DNA from: CAG-390 sp045546615
GTDB taxonomy: Bacteria; Bacillota; Clostridia; Oscillospirales; CAG-272
Direction of reading: 5' to 3'
Assembly (NCBI GenBank): GCA_045546615.1
Contig: JAZQDD010000039.1
Coordinates: forward strand, 1-64,000
DNA: 64,000 nucleotides
Numbering within the stretch: the first letter of the stretch is position 1; every line of letters begins with the position of its first letter. This document shows positions 53,831 through 61,455 of the stretch, piece by piece. Under the pieces are notes generated by a model. The model made no database searches. It saw only the letters and a program-made list of their open reading frames with translations, and was not told where the DNA came from. A program made the position numbers and the translations under genes.

Positions 53831-53849
53831 AGAATTCAGGTGGAATTCT
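53831..53849. promoter_or_regulatory. Possible operator upstream of the XRE regulator gene
   Basis: AGAATTC and GAATTCT are perfect 7-base arms five bases apart, about 75 bases before the regulator start. XRE regulators often bind such inverted repeats near their own promoter. The rest of 53774-53938 is AT-rich with no gene. Confidence 0.35.
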
Positions 53850-53938
53850 TAATCAAATTCATAAATTCTCATTTATCAAACGAATTATACCATAAACCGC
53901 CACGAAACACAACTGTTTTCACACAAAAAAATTGAAAT

Positions 53939-54529
53939 TTATTTGTCTGTTCTAAAAAAACGGAAATCACATTTATGTCCACCCGCTCCTAATGTTTCTG
54001 TTCTCTTAAATGCAATCCCTGACAGATTTCCATATGTTGCGAAGTCGCTTTCACAAAAAACAGGTGCAAGTTCTGGAACATTAAATAAGTTTGCATACTT
54101 TAGATATGGACACATTGTCATATCAATTTGCAAACAGTTTGCATCTGCTTGAAAATTAGTATAATCAAATCCGCATTCTCTACCAAACATCTTTGTTCCC
54201 ATTTTGGATAATAGCTTCATAAAAACTGCTTTCATACCAGGAAGCTTTAGAACAATATTTAATGCCTTTCCACCTTTTTCACAAAAACCTATTAGTATGG
54301 CGGTTGTATTCTTTAGAGCGTTTTCATTATCAATCTCTAGCAGAGACTTATAGAAAGAAACAGTTGGAAGAATGGTGTTTTCCAAATGCATTCGTTCACC
54401 TTTAGATGCATCTCGACACAATAACAAGTGATTGTGGTAATGTTTTTTTCCTAATGTGATGATTACATTTGTTTTTTCTTTTCCATATATTTTTATTAAT
54501 TCCTTTTTTATATAGCCTAAATTTTTCAT
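53939..54529 (-). CDS. L-2-amino-thiazoline-4-carboxylate hydrolase-family protein
   Basis: This 196-residue protein matches the ATC-hydrolase family: TMCPYLKYANLFNVPEL, then FCESDFATYG and the ending FKRTETLGAGGHKCDFRF. In Pseudomonas a founding member opens the thiazoline ring on the way to cysteine; most clostridial members are uncharacterised, and cysteines and histidines in these motifs suggest metal or thiol chemistry. It is the last gene of the LytTR operon, seven bases after the preceding membrane protein. Confidence 0.78.
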   Translation of the reverse strand: MKNLGYIKKELIKIYGKEKTNVIITLGKKHYHNHLLLCRDASKGERMHLENTILPTVSFYKSLLEIDNENALKNTTAILIGFCEKGGKALNIVLKLPGMKAVFMKLLSKMGTKMFGRECGFDYTNFQADANCLQIDMTMCPYLKYANLFNVPELAPVFCESDFATYGNLSGIAFKRTETLGAGGHKCDFRFFRTDK

Positions 54530-54536
54530 AATACCA

Positions 54537-55205
54537 CTACACTTTATTCACTTTCTGCTTACTATACTTCTTTATCAAAAAGGTAAGACCAAAAAACATT
54601 AAGCTACTGCCAACGTTCATGGCTCCTATCCCTGCGAGCAGAACACCTGCAACAAGAGTCAGGGGGATTGTATTTACAACACAACACCACTTAGGCAAAC
54701 AAGTTTTACCTTTGATTATGGCAATGAAAAGTGAAATACAAACCATAAATACGCCAATATTGCACAAGGCAGTCGTTACCATTGTTTCGGTGAAAAACGA
54801 AATCATAATGTCATGCGCTTCTTTGGTGGCACCGGATTTTACAAAATACCACAACATGGTTGTGCAAGAGAAATGCATTATTGCGCCTGCGACACAGGTA
54901 AATAATGTGCCGACCAATACTACCTTTGATAAGATCTTCGCGGTGGGTTTTAACAGCAGATAAATCTGATAGTATCCCACCAAAACGAGCATCATAGCAA
55001 TTGTCCCCGCAATGCCTGAAATTGTAAACTGCAAAGGATTTGCGCCTGTAAGCATGCTTGATGTTTTGCCGTAGTCAAAAAGCTGGATTGTATCAAGAGG
55101 GCCGTTGGGCACAAAGTAGAGCAATAAATCTCCGCCGCCCCAACAAAGCAAATGCCCGAATGCTCCGAAAAGTAAAAGCTTGGAATTTATCAAACGTCTT
55201 TCCAT
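54537..55205 (-). CDS. Multi-pass membrane protein, function unknown
   Basis: About 222 residues with six or seven hydrophobic segments. The start MERRLINSKLLLFGAFGHLL at ATG 55205 follows AAAGGA by seven bases. The previous gene stops one base away (its stop codon ends at 55207), so translation is coupled. I recognise the general type, hypothetical membrane proteins next to LytTR regulators in Clostridia, but no named family. Confidence 0.65.
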   Translation of the reverse strand: MERRLINSKLLLFGAFGHLLCWGGGDLLLYFVPNGPLDTIQLFDYGKTSSMLTGANPLQFTISGIAGTIAMMLVLVGYYQIYLLLKPTAKILSKVVLVGTLFTCVAGAIMHFSCTTMLWYFVKSGATKEAHDIMISFFTETMVTTALCNIGVFMVCISLFIAIIKGKTCLPKWCCVVNTIPLTLVAGVLLAGIGAMNVGSSLMFFGLTFLIKKYSKQKVNKV

Positions 55206-55206
55206 T

Positions 55207-55671
55207 TTAATTTTCCTTTTTTTCTCTCTGCTTGAATTTTTCAAGGTCTGTGTTAAGCAACCTTGCGTCGATAACGCGCTTTATCTTGTGAATAAGAAAT
55301 ACTCCGAGATAAGCAATTATCATATATGCGGCAAATATCAGGCTCACAACGAAATTTTTTTCAAACCAGCAAAATATATACGACGAGAGTGAATATATTG
55401 CCGCTGCTCCTGCAATAACCGCGCAGTCCTTGATGCTTAACTTATCTACGTCATCGAAATCCGAGCCGATCAGCATCTGTACCCAACACAGCGCGTACGC
55501 AAGCAAGACCATTTCAAGCATATAAAATATGCTTGCATCTTGAAAGCCACATATAAGGCGGTAGGATGCGTAAAAACACAGAACCATAAAAAACATAAGG
55601 CAACATTTTATTTCTACGCCGATTTTTCTCGTTAGATATTTCTCAATAAATGTGCGGAATTTGTTACTCAT
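55207..55671 (-). CDS. DUF3021-like membrane protein
   Basis: About 154 residues with four hydrophobic segments after a basic N-terminus (MSNKFRTFIEKYLTRKIGVE) and a charged tail. Position directly after a LytTR regulator, with an 8-base overlap, is typical of DUF3021 proteins, which are believed to act as membrane inhibitors of their LytTR partner in some streptococci. I infer the family from topology, size and context. Confidence 0.7.
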   Translation of the reverse strand: MSNKFRTFIEKYLTRKIGVEIKCCLMFFMVLCFYASYRLICGFQDASIFYMLEMVLLAYALCWVQMLIGSDFDDVDKLSIKDCAVIAGAAAIYSLSSYIFCWFEKNFVVSLIFAAYMIIAYLGVFLIHKIKRVIDARLLNTDLEKFKQREKKEN

Positions 55672-56113
55672 CTTCACTGACTCCTTTAAGCCGCTTTCGG
55701 AAGCTTGAAGCATACGTTCTGGAAATTATAATATGCTCACCGTTGTTCATTGTCGCATCTATGCGGTTTGACGCGAGACTTTTCAGCCTTCGCACCTTAT
55801 CTATATTGATAATCATTGATTTACTGCATCTAAAAAAGTTGATAGAGCCAAGTATTTGCTCAAGCTGTGCCAACGTGAAATCTAGCCTGAACACGTCCGC
55901 CTCTGTATACGCAAAGCACTTTCCGTCGACACTCTCGATATACAATATATCCGCGCGCTCGAGTATCTCTTTTTGCCCACCATTTTCGCCCACGAGCTTC
56001 TTCTCATAGCCGTTCATGAAATCAAGGGCGCGCTCTACCTCGTCGTTGATTTCCAGATATTTCAGAATAAGCTCGTTCTCGCCCTCAGATATCTGATGTA
56101 CGGTAAGCTTCAT
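55664..56113 (-). CDS. LytTR-domain DNA-binding regulator
   Basis: This 149-residue protein has a short N-terminal region (about 1-50) and a LytTR domain: ILYIESVDGKCFAYTEADVF, LAQLEQILGSINFFRCSKSMIINIDKVRRL and the C-terminal GEHIIISRTYASSFRKRLKG. There is no receiver domain, as in the LytTR/DUF3021 pairs. ATG 56113 follows AGGGGGAAG; the longer frame from 56215 would cross the promoter. It probably controls its own operon. Confidence 0.9.
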   Translation of the reverse strand: MKLTVHQISEGENELILKYLEINDEVERALDFMNGYEKKLVGENGGQKEILERADILYIESVDGKCFAYTEADVFRLDFTLAQLEQILGSINFFRCSKSMIINIDKVRRLKSLASNRIDATMNNGEHIIISRTYASSFRKRLKGVSEDE

Positions 56114-56144
56114 TTTCTTCCCCCTTCGTTGACCTTGTAACGTT

Positions 56145-56172
56145 ATTTTATCACCTAAAATCAATAATGCAA
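56145..56172 (-). promoter_or_regulatory. Promoter of the LytTR operon
   Basis: On the minus strand TTGCAT (56167-56172) and TAAAAT (56145-56150), spacer 16. Upstream, TACCGTTTTGG (complement of about 56174-56184) could be a LytTR binding half, but this is weak. Confidence 0.5.
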
Positions 56173-56370
56173 TACCCAAAACGGTAAGTGGCACTTTTTG
56201 ATGCCTCAAAAGCACTGCACAAAAAGATTATATCACGAAAAACAAACAAGGACAACTATTTTCACACAAGAAAAGGGGGAGAACAAATTGTTCCCCCCAT
56301 ATCACAGTTCAACGATGGTTGGAAAAAACGCCCAGTCATAATTTGGTCAGCCAATGCGAGATGGCGCGGA

Positions 56371-56397
56371 GAAGGGAATACAGTTTTAAAGTCCAAC
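56371..56397 (+). repeat. Copy 2 of the short dispersed repeat
   Basis: GAAGGGAATACAGTTTTAAA followed by GTCCAAC differs from copy 1 (53211-53235) by a handful of changes and two extra bases. The two copies flank the XRE and LytTR block. Confidence 0.4.
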
Positions 56398-56487
56398 TAA
56401 AAAACATTCAAAACTGTAAAAAAATTTTCACAGCCTACACGCTTCAACTCGCATATCAGAAATACGCCGTTTATTCAAGAATAATGA

Positions 56488-56527
56488 ACCACCGCCGAGA
56501 GTAACTAAATGGTTACCCTCGGCGGTG
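56488..56527. repeat. Second copy of the CACCGCCGAG hairpin
   Basis: CACCGCCGAGAGTAAC (arm ending 56505) pairs with GTTACCCTCGGCGGTG (56512-56527) over 16 bases with one G-T pair. Bases 56488-56505 are identical to 128-145 at the left end of the window. No gene ends here, so it may be a repeat rather than an active terminator. Confidence 0.55.
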
Positions 56528-56551
56528 TGTTTCAATATGGATAATCAAAGT

Positions 56552-56628
56552 AAAAAACAAATCCGAACAGTTCCGTCGTAACGAAACAGTTCGGATTTGC
56601 TTGTTCTGGTGGAGGCGAACCGCGGTCA
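56552..56628 (-). other. Remnant resembling a tRNA/tmRNA 3' end with its terminator
   Basis: Read on the minus strand, GACCGCGGTTCGCCTCCACCA (shown to 56608) resembles the end of a clostridial tmRNA or tRNA, with acceptor strand and CCA, but lacks about nine bases of the T arm. It is followed by GAACAAG, an 11-bp perfect stem (CAAATCCGAAC/GTTCGGATTTG, 56558-56568 with 56589-56599) and TTTTTT, a good minus-strand terminator. No tmRNA tag sequence or body lies further along. It could be a decayed RNA gene or attachment-site relic. Confidence 0.4.
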
Positions 56629-56631
56629 AAA

Positions 56632-56799
56632 ATGGTTGATAATTACGCCGAACTCGACGGGATCGAGCAGAGCGTTTGCGATGATCTTTGGAGCGATCTG
56701 CCTTGCACCGAGGTGCTCGTCCCGAACCCGACGTTCAGGATCTCCGTGATCGGCAGGCGTATCCTCAACTACTGCGGAGCCTTCGGAGCAGAGAAGTAA
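56632..56799 (+). CDS. Small orphan ORF, possibly a gene remnant
   Basis: ATG 56632 to TAA 56799 encodes 55 residues (begins MVDNYAELDGIEQSV, ends NYCGAFGAEK). The stretch is visibly more G+C-rich than the AT-rich DNA on its right. No ribosome site stands at a proper distance (GGAGG at 56611 is 16 bases away), and no family is recognised. The frame is also open upstream, which suggests a truncated piece of a larger foreign gene. Confidence 0.25.
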   Translation: MVDNYAELDGIEQSVCDDLWSDLPCTEVLVPNPTFRISVIGRRILNYCGAFGAEK

Positions 56800-56993
56800 G
56801 CATCGCTCAAAAATGAACTATGGTATGGTTCAATATGGACTATTCATAAATATAAAATATAATATAATATTAACTGAAGAATAACATTATATATAACTAC
56901 TATATGCACTCAAAGCCTCACCCGCCCCCTCCGAAAGCCACGGCATTCGGGGGGGATTTTTCTTCAGTTCTTTGAGCTTGTAACTCCACCGCT
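56800..56993 (+). other. AT-rich gene-free stretch with terminator hairpin
   Basis: Mostly runs of A and T with no gene. CCCCCTCCGAA (56925-56935) pairs with TTCGGGGGGG (56946-56955), followed by ATTTTTC, an intrinsic terminator on the plus strand that would shield the defence operon from read-through. Confidence 0.7.
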
Positions 56994-57027
56994 CAATTTA
57001 GTCATTTTCTCAAAAATGACTAAATTG
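56994..57027. promoter_or_regulatory. 34-bp perfect palindrome beside the fic-hsd promoter
   Basis: CAATTTAGTCATTTT (56994-57008) and AAAATGACTAAATTG (57013-57027) are perfect 15-base arms around a 4-base loop. The element ends three bases before the -35 box and is a strong candidate operator for the defence operon. Confidence 0.65.
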
Positions 57028-57030
57028 ACA

Positions 57031-57059
57031 TTGACAAAAGACATAATTGGGGATATAAT
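57031..57059 (+). promoter_or_regulatory. Promoter of the fic-hsdMSR operon
   Basis: TTGACA (57031-57036) and TATAAT (57054-57059), spacer 17, about 36 bases before the fic ATG. A second TTGACA at 57025-57030 overlaps the palindrome. Confidence 0.82.
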
Positions 57060-57095
57060 ATAATTTAGATAAGAATAATGTAATGCGAGGTTTAT

Positions 57096-58154
57096 ATGCG
57101 TAATTACAATTACCAAAACAAATGGCAAAAGTTGCTCACGCCCGAAGTAGTGTCTTTGTTGACACAGATCCACGAGTGCAAGGGTGAGCAAACGTTATTT
57201 ATAGAGCAAAAAGCTACTACACTGACTCAGCTTGTTGAGGTTGCTAAAATCCAAAGCACAGAGGCATCAAATAAAATCGAGGGCATTTATACCTCAGACG
57301 AGCGACTCAAAAGCCTTGTTTCCAACAAGACAACTCCTCGAACAAAAAACGAGCAGGAAATAGCGGGATATCGCGACGTTCTTTACACTATATGCGAAAG
57401 CCACGATTTCATCCCGATGAAGCCATCAATTATATTGCAACTTCACCGCGACCTATATAAATTCAGCGGTAAGTCCATCGGAGGATCTTATAAGGAAGCC
57501 GATAACGTAATCGCAGAGGAAGACGAGGAAGGGAACAAGCGCGTTCGTTTTGTTCCCGTATCGGCTTGGGAAACCCCAACAGCTATAGATGGCATATGCA
57601 AAGCTTTTGATGAAATGATATCCGATAGCGACGCCGATCCGCTTCTTATAATTCCAATGTTTATATTGGATTTTCTGTGCATTCACCCGTTTAACGATGG
57701 TAACGGAAGAATGAGCCGATTGCTTACCTTGCTGCTCTTATACCGAGCAGGCTATATTGTGGGTAAATATATCAGTATCGAAAAGCTGATAGAGCAAACA
57801 AAAGAAACCTATTACGAGGCATTACAAAACAGTTCCGCCGGTTGGCACGAGGATAAAAACGATTATATTCCCTTTGTGCAGTATACGCTTGGTATCGTTG
57901 CCGCGGCATATCGCGAGTTTTCGTCGAGAGTAAAGCTCATTGCCACAAGCAATATGTCCAAGCCCGAACGCATCAGGGCAATTATACAAGAAACACTTGG
58001 TAAAATAACAAAATCAGAAATTATGGAAAAATGCCCCGATATCAGCCAAGTCACGGTACAACGAGCACTTAATGAGCTGGTAATAAGCGGAGAAATTTTA
58101 AAAATTGGCGGCGGTCGTTATACCGCATACACGTGGAATCACGAAAAGGAGTAA
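57096..58154 (+). CDS. Fic-family protein with N-terminal inhibitory helix and winged-helix tail
   Basis: This 352-residue protein has the full Fic active site HPFNDGNGR (197-205), so AMP transfer is chemically possible. The inhibitory motif SNKIEG (Ser58...Glu62-Gly63) lies in the same chain, making it a class II Fic, normally self-inhibited. The C-terminal 75 residues (SKPERIRAIIQETLGKITKSEIMEKC, then VTVQRALNELVISGEI) look like a winged helix, suggesting DNA binding and perhaps self-regulation at the palindrome next to its promoter. It starts the R-M operon, three bases before hsdM. Confidence 0.88.
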   Translation: MRNYNYQNKWQKLLTPEVVSLLTQIHECKGEQTLFIEQKATTLTQLVEVAKIQSTEASNKIEGIYTSDERLKSLVSNKTTPRTKNEQEIAGYRDVLYTICESHDFIPMKPSIILQLHRDLYKFSGKSIGGSYKEADNVIAEEDEEGNKRVRFVPVSAWETPTAIDGICKAFDEMISDSDADPLLIIPMFILDFLCIHPFNDGNGRMSRLLTLLLLYRAGYIVGKYISIEKLIEQTKETYYEALQNSSAGWHEDKNDYIPFVQYTLGIVAAAYREFSSRVKLIATSNMSKPERIRAIIQETLGKITKSEIMEKCPDISQVTVQRALNELVISGEILKIGGGRYTAYTWNHEKE

Positions 58155-58157
58155 AAT

Positions 58158-59654
58158 ATGATTACAGGCGAACTTAAAAATAGAATTGACGGACTTTGGG
58201 ATGTATTTGCCGCAGGCGGACTTGTAAACCCTCTCGACGTAATTGAGCAGATTACATATTTGATGTTCATCCGCGACCTTGACGATACCGATAATCTTCG
58301 CGCCAAGGAAGCCGTAATGCTCGGTCTTCCCCATAAAAGCATTTTTGCCGACAAGGTAAAGGTGGGAGAGCGAGAGATCGACGGAAATCAGCTCAAGTGG
58401 TCAGTATTCCACGATTTTCCTGCGGGAAAGATGTATTCTACCGTTCAGGAGTGGGTGTTCCCGTTTATCAAGAACCTGCACGATAACAAGGATAGTGCAT
58501 ACTCCAAGTATATGGATGATGCCATCTTCAAAATCCCCACCCCCTTGCTTCTCGATAAAATCGTTACCATTCTTGACGATATCTACTCGCAAATGGCACA
58601 GATCAAGGACAGCGACATTCGCGGCGACGTATACGAATACTTACTTTCCAAGATCTCGCAGTCGGGGCTTAACGGTCAGTTCCGCACCCCTCGTCACATC
58701 ATTCGTATGATGGTAGAGCTAATGGATCCCCAAGCAGACGAAACAATCTGCGATCCCGCGTGCGGTACGTCGGGATTTCTCGTCGCGGCGGGGGATTATC
58801 TCAAGGAAAAGCGCAAGGAAGAGATTTTCTTCAATAAACAGAAAAAAGCGCACTATATGAACGGAATGTTCCACGGCTACGATATGGACAGAACGATGCT
58901 CCGCATCGGCGCGATGAACATGATGACGCACGGCGTGGACAATCCGTATATAGAGTATCGCGATAGCTTGTCCGATCAGAATCCCGATAAGGAGAAATAC
59001 TCGCTGATCCTTGCAAATCCCCCCTTCAAGGGCAGCCTTGACTACGATACCGTTTCCGCAGATCTTCTCAAGGTCTGCAAGACAAAAAAGACCGAGCTTT
59101 TGTTCCTCGCGTTGATGCTCCGAATGCTTCGTGTGGGCGGCAGATGTGCAGTTATCGTTCCCGATGGCGTGCTGTTCGGGTCTTCTACGGCGCATAAGGC
59201 TATCCGCAAAGCGATAGTCGATGACAACCGCCTTGAAGCCGTAATTTCCATGCCCTCTGGCGTATTTAAGCCCTACGCGGGTGTTTCTACGGGAATACTT
59301 ATCTTCACAAAGACGGGATACGGCGGCACGGACAAGGTGTGGTTTTACGATATGCAAGCAGACGGCTTCAGCCTTGACGATAAGCGCACCGAGGTCAAGG
59401 AAAACGACATTCGTGATATCATCGAACGTTTCCACAATCTTGACGGTGAAGCCGACCGCGCACGCACAGAAAAATCCTTCTTTGTACCCAAGGACGAGAT
59501 CGTGCAGAACGACTACGACCTCTCAATAAATAAGTACAAAAAGACCGAATACAAGCCCGTAGAGTATGCCCCTACCTCACAGATATTGGCAGAGCTGAAC
59601 GAGCTTGAGAGGGAGATCACCAAAGGACTTGCAGAGTTGGAGGAGATGTTGTGA
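58158..59654 (+). CDS. hsdM: Type I restriction-modification system, DNA methyltransferase subunit
   Basis: This 498-residue N6-adenine methyltransferase has the helical N-terminal HsdM domain (ELKNRIDGLWDVFAAGGLVNPLD...YLMFIRDLDD), the SAM motif DPACGTSGF (199-207) and the catalytic NPPF (287-290). QFRTPRHIIRMMVELMDP is the usual HsdM linker. With HsdS it forms the methylase; HsdR is needed for cutting. The stop overlaps the hsdS start (TGATG). Confidence 0.95.
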   Translation: MITGELKNRIDGLWDVFAAGGLVNPLDVIEQITYLMFIRDLDDTDNLRAKEAVMLGLPHKSIFADKVKVGEREIDGNQLKWSVFHDFPAGKMYSTVQEWVFPFIKNLHDNKDSAYSKYMDDAIFKIPTPLLLDKIVTILDDIYSQMAQIKDSDIRGDVYEYLLSKISQSGLNGQFRTPRHIIRMMVELMDPQADETICDPACGTSGFLVAAGDYLKEKRKEEIFFNKQKKAHYMNGMFHGYDMDRTMLRIGAMNMMTHGVDNPYIEYRDSLSDQNPDKEKYSLILANPPFKGSLDYDTVSADLLKVCKTKKTELLFLALMLRMLRVGGRCAVIVPDGVLFGSSTAHKAIRKAIVDDNRLEAVISMPSGVFKPYAGVSTGILIFTKTGYGGTDKVWFYDMQADGFSLDDKRTEVKENDIRDIIERFHNLDGEADRARTEKSFFVPKDEIVQNDYDLSINKYKKTEYKPVEYAPTSQILAELNELEREITKGLAELEEML

Positions 59655-60796
59655 TGGCGAGATTGGGAGATATATTTACTATTTCCTCAGGCGGAACCCC
59701 AAATAAAAACGAGTTGTCTTATTATAAGGGGGGCAGTATACCTTGGGTAAAAACTGGAGACTTAAAGGATAAGTACATATCAAAAGAAATTGAGTGTATT
59801 ACCGAGGAAGGATTGAGCAATAGTTCGGCGAAACTTTTCCCGCAAGATACCGTTTTGGTTGCTATGTATGGGGCGACAATTGGTGCTTGTTCTATTCTTC
59901 CTTATGAGGCTGCTACTAATCAGGCATGTGCTGCGTTTTTGCCTTGCAAGGATGTTATTCCAGAATATTTATTTTATTTTCTGAGTGGCAGAAAGGATCA
60001 ATTTATAAAGGATGGTGTCGGTGGAGCACAGCCAAACATTTCCGCAGGGTATCTAAAAAATGTAAAATTCGATCTTGTTTCACTTGGTGAGCAGCAAAAA
60101 GTAATAGATAGATTAAGTAAAGTTGATGATCTCATATCTTTTCGCAAACAGCAACTTTCAAAATTGGACGAGCTTGTCAAATCCCGATTTATCGAACTGT
60201 TTGGAGATCCAGAACAGAACCCGAATGGCTATCCGATTAAGGACTTCGATGAAATCAGCGTACTAATAACTGACGGTGAGCATGCAACGCCTCGTCGAAC
60301 AGAAAAAGGCATATATCTCTTGTCAGCGCGCAATGTTCTTAATCACGCACTTCAGTTGGACGATGTAGACTACATTGACGAAGATGAGTATGCCCGTATC
60401 GCTCGACGCGTTGTTCCGCAGGCAGGTGATATCCTTGTTTCTTGCTCTGGGAGCATTGGAAGATGTTGCGTCGTACCCGATGGACTGCAATTTCAAATGG
60501 TTAGAAGCGCGGCATTGATTCGATTTGATGATACCATCAATCCCGTTTTTGCAGAATGGCTTATAACCTCCGATGAACTGCAACGGCAAATTGCCCAGTC
60601 AGCAACCCAATCTTCGCAGGCGAACTTGTTCCAAGGTAAGATACGAAAATTACATGGGTATGTACCTCCAATGGAGCTTCAACAGCAATTTGCGGCCTTC
60701 GTCGAACAGACCCACAAATCAAAATTGGTAATTCAAAAGAGCCTTGAAAAGCTCGAAACACTAAAAAAAGCATTGATGCAAAATTATTTTGGGTGA
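59654..60796 (+). CDS. hsdS: Type I restriction-modification system, specificity subunit
   Basis: This 380-residue protein holds two target-recognition domains, each followed by a conserved coiled coil. TRD1 (about 1-145) begins ARLGDIFTISSGGTPNK and is followed by LGEQQKVIDRLSKVDDLISFRKQQL. TRD2 (about 180-330) begins YPIKDFDEISVLITDGEHATP and is followed by MELQQQFAAFVEQ. Each TRD reads one half of a bipartite recognition sequence, which cannot be predicted here. The first TRD is more AT-rich than hsdM by eye, as expected for exchangeable TRDs. Confidence 0.93.
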   Translation: MARLGDIFTISSGGTPNKNELSYYKGGSIPWVKTGDLKDKYISKEIECITEEGLSNSSAKLFPQDTVLVAMYGATIGACSILPYEAATNQACAAFLPCKDVIPEYLFYFLSGRKDQFIKDGVGGAQPNISAGYLKNVKFDLVSLGEQQKVIDRLSKVDDLISFRKQQLSKLDELVKSRFIELFGDPEQNPNGYPIKDFDEISVLITDGEHATPRRTEKGIYLLSARNVLNHALQLDDVDYIDEDEYARIARRVVPQAGDILVSCSGSIGRCCVVPDGLQFQMVRSAALIRFDDTINPVFAEWLITSDELQRQIAQSATQSSQANLFQGKIRKLHGYVPPMELQQQFAAFVEQTHKSKLVIQKSLEKLETLKKALMQNYFG

Positions 60797-60807
60797 GGTG
60801 AAGGAAA

Positions 60808-61440
60808 ATGAAACTTTATAAGATTACCGCAATTATTTCTTTTATTGTATTTGGAGTATGCTTGCTATGCTCCGTGATTTTGGGATTCATACCATCTGAA
60901 AACAATACGTGGATTATACTGTTGCAAAACTATGCAGTAGGTATTGCATGTAGTATATTAGTGGTTATTATCACTACTTTACTACAATTTAATTTTGAAC
61001 AGCAAAAAGAAAAAAATAAACTAATATCAGATATTCGCACTTTGTTTTTGCACTATTATTTATCTGTATTAAGCGCCGATCCAAATGAAAAGACCTCTCA
61101 ACAAATGTGGAATCATTATTATGATCGCATTGAATCCTGCATTGATGATATTTCAACGTGCTTGTCAAATCTGGATTGGTTTAGAAAGAAGCATCTAAAC
61201 AATGCTAATGATATACATTATGCTGTTTTACAGTTGAGAATCAGTCTGTACAAAAATAATAGACAATCAAAAGAAGATGCAGTAAGAAGTATTCTCAATC
61301 ATTCTGCTTTTGACGATATAGAAGAAAAGTCGCTTTTATACGCTAAAAACGATTATGATAAAAAAAGTATTGAAGAATATAGCGATAAAGCTAAAGAAGA
61401 AATAGAAAAATTGTCTAATAATCATAGCAATAATAAATAA
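60808..61440 (+). CDS. Two-helix membrane protein embedded in the R-M operon, unknown function
   Basis: This 210-residue protein has two N-terminal membrane helices (about 8-28 and 36-60) and a long, charged, helical cytoplasmic part (65-205). No known domain is recognised. The topology resembles two-helix effector modules such as SLATT-type proteins of bacterial defence systems, but that is topology only. It begins 11 bases after hsdS and is followed 15 bases later by another unknown gene; both are clearly AT-richer than hsdM and hsdR, suggesting separate acquisition. Confidence 0.7.
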   Translation: MKLYKITAIISFIVFGVCLLCSVILGFIPSENNTWIILLQNYAVGIACSILVVIITTLLQFNFEQQKEKNKLISDIRTLFLHYYLSVLSADPNEKTSQQMWNHYYDRIESCIDDISTCLSNLDWFRKKHLNNANDIHYAVLQLRISLYKNNRQSKEDAVRSILNHSAFDDIEEKSLLYAKNDYDKKSIEEYSDKAKEEIEKLSNNHSNNK

Positions 61441-61455
61441 TAATGTGGAGTAAAA

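Larger units (their letters stand above)
56173..56631. other. Gene-free stretch with hairpins and repeat copies
   Basis: No convincing coding frame is present. It contains a GGGGGAGAAC/GTTCCCCCC hairpin (about 56275-56298), copy 2 of the GGGAATACA repeat (56371-56397), a repeated CACCGCCGAG hairpin (56488-56527) and a minus-strand terminator-like hairpin (56552-56599). It looks like debris between the LytTR operon and the defence operon. Confidence 0.5.

Noticed and set aside
56600..56965. Intact tmRNA gene on the minus strand
   Set aside because: Only a shortened 3' end is seen; no tag-coding sequence ending in codons for a YALAA-type peptide and no matching 5' end.
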